Assembly (NCBI RefSeq): GCF_000203815.1
Contig: NW_004457711.1
Coordinates: 310,001-374,000, forward strand
From: Cavenderia fasciculata
Taxonomy: Eukaryota > Evosea > Eumycetozoa > Acytosteliales > Cavenderiaceae
Direction of reading: 5' to 3'
DNA length: 64,000 nt
In this document: in pieces, positions 10,664 to 21,602 of the stretch
Position numbering within the stretch: position 1 is the stretch's first letter
How the letters are laid out: the number at the start of each line of letters is the position of its first letter
Translations under genes and position numbers: made by a program
Notes under the pieces: generated by a model
The model's database searches: none
What the model saw: the letters and a program-made list of their open reading frames with translations, nothing else
Told to the model about the DNA's origin: nothing

Positions 10664-11415
10664 ATGTTTAAATTAATCATAGCATCAATTTTAATTTCCT
10701 TTTTGGTTGGTTGTTCAGTTGCCATGCCAATGAGAGTACATAAGCCCAATCCATATGGATTCTGTACTACTTGTGTTTTCTATATGCCAGGACTTGTAGA
10801 AGATGTCCTTGCAATGATCGCACAAGGTGAGGACACTAGTTCTTGTCAGGTAGGTGTATCGCTAAAAAACAAAATAAAGAGGTGTCAACCAATTTAAATA
10901 TTAATTAATATACTATACCCTTTTAGTCTACTTGTGATTCATTCACATCATCAGAAGAAATTATGGTTTGTTTACAAGTATGTAAAAAGGTTGGTATTAC
11001 TGATTTCATTAGTCTCATTAAAGAGAATCCAGATCCCATCTATGCCTGTCAATATGGTGATGAGTGTATTACCAACCCAGATATTCCAACTGCATCAGTT
11101 ACAGTTGGAGTCAAGCCAACCCAAGCTCCAAAGGGAACTACCTTTACCGCATCTGGAGACTACACAGTCAATGAACCATTGATGATTGGTTCGGTCGCTT
11201 GGAATGTCACCAACGCAGCTGGCAAGGTTATTTTCTCAGACTCTAAGCTAGTCACCAACGTAGCTGTTGGTATTACCTATCCAGTTACATTCCAATTCCT
11301 CGGTTCTTCAACTGGTACCTTTGAAGCAAACGTTGCTATTTGTTCAGGTACCTGTGGATCCGTTCACTCTGTCTACATTGATTCATTTACCACAAGCTTT
11401 TTAGTTACTAAATAA
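10664..11415 (+). CDS. Countin-like secreted protein 2
   Basis: Two exons, 10664-10849 and 10927-11415 (CAG|GTAGGT ... TTTTAG|TCT, phase 0), give 224 residues. A signal peptide (MFKLIIASILISFLVGCSVA) is followed by the saposin-B-like countin half (FCTTCVFYMPG, SSCQ, STCD, VCLQVCKKVG, YACQYGDEC) and the tail KGTTFTASGDYTV ... CSGTCG. It is a clear tandem paralogue of the upstream gene but diverged, and only this copy has an intron. Expected to be secreted; a role in group-size sensing is known for the family and inferred here. Confidence 0.87.
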
Positions 11416-11884
11416 TCAATCAATCAATCAATTGACTCCTTTCAACGTAATAAATCTATACTATAATATACTATACTATACGAGCTAGTATATATAACCT
11501 TTTTGTAAATACTATACATGTGTCCTTGGTCTTGGAGAAAAATGTTAATGCTTCGTTCTTGAACCGCAGACCAAACACTCATTTTGTTTGAAAATGAATT
11601 AATAATTTAATTTATACCACCACACCACATTTTTGTCTAGAGTACTGATAGCATTATTATTATTATTCTATTGTCTCTTCTTCCTATCTGTGTTTACTTT
11701 ATTGTATATATATTTATGTGTATTATTACAACTATACAAACATACCATACCATTCTTTTTAATAGATTATATTCTTTAATTACTACTTTTAATTAAACAG
11801 CTCAGATTGCTGGTTTATGCAACGAAACAACATCAGAATATATACTACGAATTAAAATTAATTTATATATACAATAATAATAAT
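11416..11884. other. Intergenic region upstream of the VASt gene
   Basis: About 470 bp, AT-rich, with a TATAC-rich stretch near 11455-11520. A T-rich run ending in CAG at 11798-11800 could be a 5' UTR splice acceptor. No gene is seen. Confidence 0.5.
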
Positions 11885-13066
11885 ATGAATAATAATATGA
11901 ATAATAATATTCATTTAGAACAAAACTATGTTCCATCATCATCATCCACCTCTTTAACTATTGAAGAACAAATACAACAACTCAGTTGTACAACCATCAA
12001 TAACAAAAAAGATCATCTTTTAGAGGACGAAGAAGATTTTGATATGTTTGATATTACAACCGGTAAAATAATACAATATGACCTTACTCAAACAGTTCAA
12101 TACGGAGAAGCATCTATTAGATGGGATGACAATGATGTTAAATCAAATGGATCAGTTGATAGTCCTTCTCCTCCTCCGACCGTAAATTATAGTAATGGAA
12201 ATGCACATCCAGGAAAGACATCTCCAGTAATGCAACAACAACAACAACTATTACAACCAATTGTTGTCAATGCAACTGTACAACAAATTCAACAACTTCA
12301 ACCTTTATCACCGAAACAACAGGCTGTTACGGCACCTGTTCCAGTACAACCACCTCCACAACCGGTATATGTTGAATGCAAAGACATGGATCCTCTTACC
12401 AAAGTAAACCAACTTCAACCCTATGTAACAGAATCCTTTGATATTGCATGTCATCGATTCTACAGAACCATCATTGATTCTGGATTTTGGTCTGATGTAT
12501 CAAAGGAAATGGGTTTCTATGGTATGTAATAATGATCATCCATCTTTTATTTCATTTAATATTTATTAATTTAATTTAATTTAATTTAATTTTCTACTAG
12601 ATATGGCAGAAGGAGAATGGAGTGTATCACCAACTGGGTGTCATCAACAAAGAGAACTTAATTTTAAAACACCTATATCATTCAAGATTGGACCAAAAGT
12701 TGCAACTGTGAAACAAATCCAAAAGATTAGAAGAACACCAGGCGGAGGTTATTTTATGGAGACTAGTTCTTTATCAACCGACGTACCATATGGAGACCAT
12801 TTCTCGGTCGAAAATTATATTAGTTTGGAACCATTGGCCAAGAATATGTGTCTATTAAAAGTATCGACCGCCGTCAAGTTTACAAAGTCCATTTGGGGAT
12901 TGACAAACTTGATTGAAAAATCGGTGGTTCAATCAAACAAAGACTTTTTCTCTGTTTGGACTAGAATGGCAAAACTATTGATTCAAGAAAATAGAATTCA
13001 ACATAGTGTCATTGAACCACAATCACCTATTCCTCAACAACAACAACAACAACAACAACAACAAAC

Positions 13067-13151
<85 letters not shown>

Positions 13152-13878
13152 CCTTCTTTCTCCTCTCACCTCTCCAACCTCTCCATCAAGACCAATTCAA
13201 AAACCTTTACCTTCATTACCTCCATCTTGTCAACACCCAATAGAATTTGTAAATAATCATCAACATAATAATAATGTAAATAATAATAACAACGCTAACC
13301 CAACTAACCATCAACATCAACAAGAAATTAGTAGTAATAATATGAATAATTATATTAATAATAATGGACCATTAACATTTAACAATTATGAAGATTTAAA
13401 GAATCTATTCTATCAATTGTTGAGAGAAAATCAAAATCCAAGAGCCGTCAAAGTGGTAGCTCAAAAGAGTGGTAAACATATTACAAACATTACAGTGCAT
13501 CCACATTATACTGTTAGTCATGTTTTCCAAAATATCATTCCGCAAGCCATTCCCGAATTACTTGGTAACCAAAATTATGAAATCTTTTGGCAAGATCAAA
13601 GAGGTGATGCAAGTGTATTTTTCTTAAAAGATATGGATCTACCTTTATTTAATTATTTACAAAGTGTAAGGAAACAAGTTTTAAATATTATTCATCAAAA
13701 ACAAAAAGACATCATAACTAACTATTTCATTTCAAATTTAATATAATATAATATATATATATAGTCCGATTCGATTATAATATCAACTCTAACACCAAAT
13801 GATGTAAACAAGAAACCATTTTTCTTCCAAATTATTCAACAAGGCAAAAAAGCGATTATCATTCCAAATCAAAAATAA
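11885..13878 (+). CDS. VASt (StAR-like lipid-binding) domain protein with a frame change in a CAA tract
   Basis: The first ATG of the Asn-rich start is at 11885. Exons are 11885-12521, 12601-13665 and 13765-13878. Exon 2 carries a VASt domain (about residues 180-360: DSGFWSDVSKEMG, GEWSVSPTGCHQQRELNFKTP, TDVPYGDHFSVENYISLE). VASt domains bind or move sterols at membrane contacts. The VASt frame enters a (CAA)n tract at 13035-13151, where Gln and Asn frames are both open. The continuation that looks like protein (LLSPLTSPTSPSRP..., then NITVHPHYTVSHVFQNIIP and the exon 3 end IIQQGKKAIIIPNQK) is in the +1 frame. This is either a repeat-length error or variant, or a real frameshift. No GRAM domain is visible. 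Confidence 0.65.
13035..13151 (+). repeat. (CAA)n trinucleotide tract in coding sequence
   Basis: About 117 bp of CAA with one ACA interruption, encoding polyGln in one frame and polyAsn in the next. The conserved parts of the surrounding gene are in different frames on its two sides. Confidence 0.9.
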
Positions 13879-14144
13879 TAATAATAATAATAACTTACAA
13901 TGTTTCATCGATAAATGTTTATAATATATAAAATTATAATTTATATAGTAGTAGTCAATAAATAAATAAATAATACTCCATATTAATATCTGTATATCTC
14001 TTTGAGAAAATAAATTAAAAAAAAAAAGCGAAAAAGTCTCGTCTTTCGTCTTGTTCGTTTTTTTTTTTTTTTGTATTAATACAATGAATCTTGATTAGTA
14101 TTCAATCCCTATTTATTTATATATACATTAATCAATAAAAAAAG

Positions 14145-15156
14145 ATGATAAGAAGAAATGCTAGATTAAGACAAGAATACTTGTATAGAAAGAATTTAGA
14201 AGGAAAGGAAAAAGATGTATATGAAAAGAAGAGAAAGATTAAACAAGCACTCAACGAGGGTAAACCAATACCTTCAGAGCTCATAGAGTTTGAATTCAAC
14301 TCGCGTAAAGAGATGAGTATAGAAGGAGAGGAAGACTACAAGAGACTCAATATAGATGATGAATATGCTCGTGCAGGTGTACTCGACCCAAAAGTGTTTG
14401 TCACCACTTCGAGAGATCCAAGTGCACGTCTTACTCAATTTGCAAAGGAACTAAAGATGTTGTTCCCCAACTCACAAAAGATGAACAGAGGTGCTCACGT
14501 TATCAAAGAATTGGTTGATGCATGTCGTGCAAACGATGTTACAGATTTAGTTATTGCTCATGAACATAGTGGTGAACCAAGTAATTATTCAAAACAACAA
14601 CAACTCGATACAATAATAGATACTAATAAGCAATTATTTTTTACTTAATTTATTTAGATGGATTGGTTGTTTGTCATTTACCATATGGGCCAACAGCCTA
14701 TTTCGAAATTGTAAATTGTATTATGATTCATGATATTCAAGATGCTCCACCTGCATCTCTTGCATACCCACATCTTATTTTTAATAACTTTACTACTCCA
14801 CTTGGTTCAAGAGTTGGTATCCCCCATATCTCTCCTAAATCAACTAAAGTTCATTTATTAATTAATTCTTTATATATTTAATTTAGACTGAAAACATCTT
14901 AAAATATTTATTCCCAGTTCCAGCTCAAGACAGTAAAAGAGTTTTAACATTTTCAAACAATAATGATTATATATCTTTTAGACACCATATCTATGAAAAA
15001 GATGGTCACAAGAATGTTTTATTAAAAGAGGTTGGACCAAGATTCGAATTAAAACTATACAAGATTCAATTGGGCACAATCGATCAACCAGAAGCAGATG
15101 TTGAATGGGTATACAGACCATACATGAACAGTACAAAGAATCGTACCTTTTTGTAA
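14145..15156 (+). CDS. imp4: U3 snoRNP protein IMP4 (Brix domain)
   Basis: Three exons, 14145-14580, 14658-14812 and 14887-15156, give 286 residues; human IMP4 has about 291. An N-terminal basic helix (MIRRNARLRQEYLYRKNLE) leads to the Brix domain (about 85-275) with GLVVCHLPYGPTAYF, SFRHHIYEKDGHKN and VGPRFELKLYKIQLGT. IMP4 works with MPP10 and IMP3 in the U3 processome for 18S rRNA maturation in the nucleolus. The intron 2 donor must be AGA|GTTGGT to keep the frame; GSR|TENILKYLFP then aligns with human GKRVSDILRYLFP. This donor is a weak consensus. Its 3' end converges on the RalGAP-beta-like gene. Confidence 0.95.
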
Positions 15157-15270
15157 ATCGAAAAATAAATCCAAAACAAACCAAAAAATATACAGAAATT
15201 AAAAACAACAAAACCAAACCAATCAAATTATAATTATAGTAATTATTAATTATCATTCAATAATATTGAT

Positions 15271-18200
15271 TTATTGTGGTGATTGAGATTGATCATCTGA
15301 TAAATTAATTGAACGATTTCTTGTTAAAAAGTTACCTCGGAGACCTGGAGATGGATTGTTTGGATTGGAAATGGTTTGATTGGTGGATGATGCGACGGGT
15401 GAGGTTGGTTTGAGGCCACCCCAATTCTTGGAGGAAGGTGATCCAAGAGGTTGCATGGATGGTGAGGTGTTTGTTTTGTTGATTTGGACGGGAGGTGTTG
15501 GCATGATACGGGGGTTGCCGCCTCCAGACGTGACAGCACCGGTTGACGAGAGACTGAGTGGTTGGATGGGGATGATGGGCGAGGACAGTTGGACAGAGAT
15601 GGGACGTTGCTTGTTGGTGGGACGGACCGGCTTAAAGATGGGAACGTCGTCACTGGATATGAGTGGGATGGGTGGGGGACGATACAACCTGTCTTCTTCG
15701 AGTGGCAGGAATACATTTTGGAAGTTTTGCATGACACGTAGCTCGGACCGGAACGAGTCAGAGATATCGGCAATAAGACGACGACGCTGTGCGAATGGGT
15801 GGATGAGACGATGTTCAGATGCCAGCAGGTAGTTGTTGGCATTTCCAAGTGTCGCCTTGATGAGTGGTGCCAGGATATGCTTGGAGACGGTCATCTCCTC
15901 GAGTACTGGTCCAAACGAGATCTTACTCTGCGAGTTGCTATGGATGGTTTTAATGCGGAACAGACCGCTGGCCTTTGGTTCGACAGCCAGTTGGAACGAG
16001 TATTTGGAGAGGAGGTCGGCCTTTGGACGCAGCTCCTTTTCATAGTCTTCAATGGACTCGCACCAGACAACCGACATTTGTGAACGCGATAGTATCTTTT
16101 TCTTTTGTTCGAGTGGGTTGACTGAATCTTGGTGGGGCATGAGTGATGCGACGTGGAATGCCATCTCTTTGGTCGATGTGGCATAGTACTGTGCGACACG
16201 ACCACTCGAGAAACGACGGTCTAGCCCGCCGAGGTAACCAGAGTGTTTCTCAACATCGACCGTCCAGCCTAGCGACGCGACAAACTCACGGTAATCGTGC
16301 GAGGTGTTGGCGGTCTGGTTGGCAATGACGTCCTCTTCGGTAATGTCGCCACGCTTGGCGTAGTAGACTGCTACACGCGATTGCACACGCTCAGAGACCG
16401 AGTCAAGACTACGCAACGACTGGTAAAACGACGATGTATTGTCCATCGGACACAGACGTCCCTTGTTTTCAAGGTTGAAAAATCCAAGTGATGCAAGTAG
16501 CATACGCGACTGCTGGAACTTGCAGTCACCCGCATACCTATTACCAAGTACTTGTGAGCTGACTGCAATGGCAAAGTTGAGCCCGTACTGACACTCTTGC
16601 AACGACTTGCTCTCGCTGGCGACCAAGTCTTGGATGTACTTGGTGTATTGCTCGTCGGGATGACGTGACAAATAGTTGGTAATGTCGTCAAACTGCTCGC
16701 AATTGTCTGCGTATTTGCTGATATAAGGTTGGTTGCTGGCAGTAGCGAGCAGGCCGGTGGTCTGTGACTGGTCTTTGTAGGCAGCGCCGCCTTGACCCGA
16801 TCCGGCGAGTGTTGGTACAAACTCGTCTTGACCGCCACCCTCGCCATCAGACATGACTTGGTCGTCGGCAAGGGGAGGGGTGAGTCCGTCGAGCTTGGGA
16901 CGCAGTGCCACCAAAGATAGGTCAGTATTGATGACATAGCGACCTGTGCTGTCACGGATGATGATGGTTGAGAATGGTTGGCCGCCAGACTGCTCATTGC
17001 CAAATGGCTGGTCGATAAGAGTCATCAACTTGATACCCTCGATGGTGTAGAAACGGATACACTGTTCGACAGGGAAATCAGGCTCGCCAGCAAGCTTGGC
17101 ACGCTCTCTAATCTGCTCGACAATATCCACCTCGACAAAGGTGGATGATGTGTCCATTTGGTTGGCGTTGTACGGGTTGGGGTAGTTACCCATACGAGTC
17201 AAGACCGTCTGAAGTGCAGTCTGTGCCGACTCGCGTACTTTGGCAGGAACACGAGCTGGGTTGGCCAATTTACGCACTTTGGGTGGTGCCTCCTCCTTGT
17301 CCTTTTCCTTGTCTTTGTCCTTGTCCTTTCCAGCAGATGTTTCTTTATCTTGATCCTTGCCAGTTGTGGGAGGAGGGGTGGGAGTGCCTTGACCAGAGGA
17401 GGAGAGGTAGCTGATCGACGTTTGACTGCTCATTGACGAGTTGGATGAGATCTCCTCATTTGGATCTTTACCGCCCATCGAGATGGTCAATGCATCAAAC
17501 AACATGTACAAGGTAGATGTGTCGGTCTTGTAATTACCCTCGAATATCCAGCCGTTGGCAGACACCCAGTCAGACATGGTCTGGATGGCCAGCGAGACAA
17601 GTTCCTCGCTCTCCAGCGACATGGTGTGTTCGCGACACTTGAACACAATGTACTTGCACAGTTTACGGACCACGTTGTGGGCAAACTCGACAAAGTTGGG
17701 TACTTGTGAGTGATGCTCGGCCAGCGCAGACAACAACTGGAACGAGTGTACAACCACCTCGGGTGGCCACTGGTTGGTGAGGGACGCGCTCTTTTTGAGC
17801 AAAATGTTGATGGCGCCGTTGAGGAAGGCTGTACCCTCGCCCGATGACGTCACACCCTGGTGTTGGTGCTCGAGTTGGAACGAGAGAATGAACCAAATGA
17901 GTGTTTGGAGGTTGGACGAGTTTGTCTCGGTGTTGAGCGACGACAAGATGAGATGCGCAACATGTGGACGAACCTCGCGGAACGTGTTGACGTCGGGCTG
18001 CACCAGCTCGTGCTTGCCGACAATATCGGCGGGTAAAGGAGGGTAAAACTCCATTGGACGCTTGTTGAAAAAGTGGTAGAACTGGACCGGCTCGTAGCGG
18101 TTGGATATGCAGACGAGGTAGCCGAGGATACGGATCGCAGCACGACGCAGTGACTCGCTGGTGGATCCCGGCACAATCGTTAGTATACGGCCGAGTGCAC

Positions 18201-19533
18201 GAATGTAGGAGGGGATGAGAATACGTGCACCGGGCAACTCAAGAGCCAAAAAGTTTTGGGTGTGGAGAACCGACGCAAACAGCACCTTGCCATCACACCA
18301 CAACGTCTCTGACAAACAACTGTAAAATGCTGACAAGTAGATAGGCTGGAATGCAATGCGTGGAGCACAGGTCTGGAAGATATGTGAGAGGATCTCGGTG
18401 GCCAAACTCACACCCTCTTCAAAGCCGGGACGTGGCGACTTGACTGCCTCGAACAACCACGCGCCAAAAATATGCAAGATCGAGTTACCGTCGTCGGTCG
18501 CACCCAACAACATGGAAACGAGTTGAAAGATACCGCCAATCGCCGCGGCAAAGATAGTCGGATGTTTGATGACATTAGGGTTGCCAATCGCACTCAACAC
18601 ACGATTCCACGCATACAACAAGTAGTCGCGATCAAACTCGAGCGAGATGTCCTCGAGTCGCACCTGCACCGGCGCACCTGCTGGCTGTGCCGTGTTGGAC
18701 CCGTACACCATCTGCACCAACGGCGACGTCAATGCCAGACACGTCAAATTCCACTGGTGGATGGCCGGCATATGATGCAGCCACCCAAACGCATACCGAT
18801 GCAGGTGTTGCCACAACTCAGCATTACGTGTACGCGAGTGTAACCACACCTCAAACAACACCTTGAGTAGTAATGGACAAATGGCACGTGCAATGGGGTC
18901 TTCCATACGTGTATTAATGTTTAGCGTGCTGTCGGCGACCGCCAACAACAAAGTAATCCACAACTCTAACGTCTGTTGTGAAAACTTGCTAGACAGTGCT
19001 CTACCTATATCCAAATACAACTGTAACACCTTTTGACAGAGAATGATGTGTGTGTCCATTGCCTCTCTTGAATTGGCCGTACGTGGTTGAAATGCCAACG
19101 TCAAATGCTCCAATATCTTTTGTGTGTAAAACTCGTCCGTGTCTTCTCCCAATGCAGGTGGTCTGCATCTAACGTCAAACAACCATCGCTTGTATAGATC
19201 GACGCATGCAAATATCGATTGTGCATCCTCTAGAGGCAACAAAAACCCTTGCTCTACCACCTCCATCACCCATGACAAATGTTGTTTGGTTGGCAGTACC
19301 GTTGGATTGCTTGTGCTCGAATCAGTCGCTAAAAAGCTTGATACTATCTGTTGTACCAATATCTTTTTAACAGACAATGGAAAGTCTTTTAATATTCCTG
19401 TATCTAAAATCAGCCATAAAAGTAAAAGTAAATAAATATTAATTCTCTATCTCTTTTTTTGTTACTCTCTCTAACTAAACATACTCTTTTCATTGTCTAT
19501 CAAATTTAATGTACATGCCCAATCAATGAACAT
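15271..19533 (-). CDS. RalGAP beta subunit-like protein
   Basis: A 49 bp first exon (19485-19533, MFIDWACTLNLIDNEK) joins exon 2 (15271-19403) to give 1,393 residues. The start was chosen because MFIDWACTLNLI..GILKDFPLSVKKIL aligns with the human RALGAPB start (MYSEWRSLHLVI..VLHSYPESVGRE). An N-terminal helical repeat region (LSWVMEVVEQGFLLPLEDAQ) and a central Ser/Lys-rich linker precede a RapGAP-fold domain (about 1,000-1,220; DSVSERVQSRVAVYYAKRG, YREFVASLGWTVDVEKHSGY). In animals the beta subunit lacks the catalytic Asn and stabilises the alpha subunit of the Ral GTPase-activating complex. It is presumably a cytosolic small-GTPase regulator. The exon interior is GC-rich while both ends are AT-rich. 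Confidence 0.85.
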
Positions 19534-21602
19534 TTTTGTTTATATATATCTATATCTACTACTCTACACTCTATCTATCTATCTAATCACTTGATATGAT
19601 ATGATCTGATCTGATCTCTCTTTATCTTTTCTTTAAAGAAGAAGTGATTAAATATAATAATAATACAAAAAAGTTAGAATAGAGATAGAGGAATTACAAT
19701 GTAATCTTTAAAATAGATGAGTGAGTAGTGATGAATGATGTATGTTTGTTTGTTTATACACTAATCTACTCTCTCTCTCTCTCTTTCTCTCTACTGCTAT
19801 CTCTTTTCAACAACAACAATGAATGAATAATAACACAAAAAATAGGCAAAGTAAGATTCTTGATGGTTGTGGGGCAACACTCAATAAAAAATCATAAGCT
19901 CAAGACAAAAATCTACTTTGAGTTAATGGGGCGGACCAAAGCAAAGCAAACCCTTGGGATACCCCATTTTTGCAAACGATTCTTTCTTTTGCGAAACGAA
20001 AGATGAACGAACATGTTCTCTCTATGATTGAAACAAATAGAGAATAGATAAAACGGTTAAAGTACAATTATTATTTATTTTCTTGATCGATTGGAGCAAT
20101 TCTAAAATATTGTGTAGAGCTGACACCAACAACAAAGCAATGAGATGAGTCGAAGAATATATCTTCTTTTTTTGTGCAATTGCACTTTTAGACCGTGGAG
20201 AACACCATGTTGGGCAACCTCTATAAATTAATTTTTTAATTTTTAAAAGGCGAGGGAGGCAACACCCAACTCTAAAGGGCTCTGCCCCTACCTACCTTGT
20301 TAGTTTTTAAAGTCGTTTGATTGTTTTTTAATTTTATATTATATATCTATCACATCATTGTACCACTACATACACACACACATCATACTTTACCCATCAT
20401 CTCGAATACAACAATCACAACGACCAACCGAGACACAAAGACGAGACGACAATCGTAATAAACATTTAAAAAAAAGACAGAGAATAAGAACAAGAAGAAG
20501 AAGAACAAGCATAATTAAATTATAAAGGTAATGAATTATATATGCGCACTCAACTTATTATTATTATTATTGTGTTGGTATATTTCGTTATAACTATCAT
20601 CAGTAATAGAGTGGTTCCAAACCAAAAAACAACAACAACAACAACGAACAACAAAGCAAAATATATCACTAGCAGCAAGTTGAGCACACGAACAACCATC
20701 ATACTATTATTTATAGATCATCCACTGGTACATAGTACGACGCGCGACGCACAACACACACAACAACCATCAAATCATGTTGTGAGGACAAACAAAACAA
20801 AACAAAACAAGCACATACGCACCGCACACAAGAACAACCCAACAACTAAAAGTGTAGTAGATTTTTGTAGTAGTAGAAGTACATGATTGGTTTGTTTTAT
20901 TGTGTGTGTGTCTGAATATATATTATATTATATGATGGGTGGTAGCACTCACTAGTTAGTAGTTGTATGGGTTAGTCAGCGTGTGTGTATAAAAAAAAGC
21001 GGGACAGGAGAAATTGCAGTCATAAAATCAAACAACAATCAACGCACGATAGACATTACTCGAATTAATGATACATTAAAAGAGACAGACAGACAGAGAG
21101 ATAGACAATATAACATATTATTATTATCACTATAACAGACAGAGGAAGAGTAAGAGTCGAATCAATCAATCAATCACCATATCATTTAAATATATACGGT
21201 CAATAGACAGATTTATAAAACTAGTTGTAGTATTGATAAATACACAACATTATATAGATCGATAGATATATAGATACAATCAATTTACATTATTCAATTG
21301 ATTGATTGATCACAAGCGAAACAAACAAAGAAGGAACAAAAAGGAAAAGAAAGAAATAGAAATAATTGTAAATTGAAATCATCATTTTTATAACATGTAT
21401 TACTATACTATACTATACTAAACTGATTGGTTGGATAGGGTGGATAGAGAAAGAGAGAGAGAGAGAGAGAGAATCAGATACATAGATACATTATTTAGTT
21501 TTAACAAATTAATTAATTAATCAAGGATATTTATTAATATCTTTTTTTTTTTCTACTTTCAATCAATCAACCAATCAATCATTACTTACTTATTCTATTT
21601 TA
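19534..21602. promoter_or_regulatory. 2 kb upstream region of the RhoGAP gene
   Basis: Divergent spacer between the RalGAP-beta-like and RhoGAP genes. It contains CT/GA, CTAT and AATC microsatellites and a perfect 12 bp palindrome GTGCAATTGCAC (20174-20185). It also contains GACCAAAGCAAAGCAAAC (19934-19951), repeated upstream of the ArfGAP-kinase gene, and a less AT-rich block at 20200-20310 with pairing GTTGGG/CCCAAC and CCTC/GAGG arms. A 114-codon frame at 20542-20886 is compositionally repetitive and I do not call it. Much of this may be a long 5' UTR or hold UTR introns. Confidence 0.45.

Noticed and set aside
20542-20886. Plus-strand ATG frame of 114 codons upstream of the RhoGAP gene
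   Set aside because: Ile and Thr runs come from ATT and ACA repeats. No domain is visible and it probably lies in a 5' UTR.
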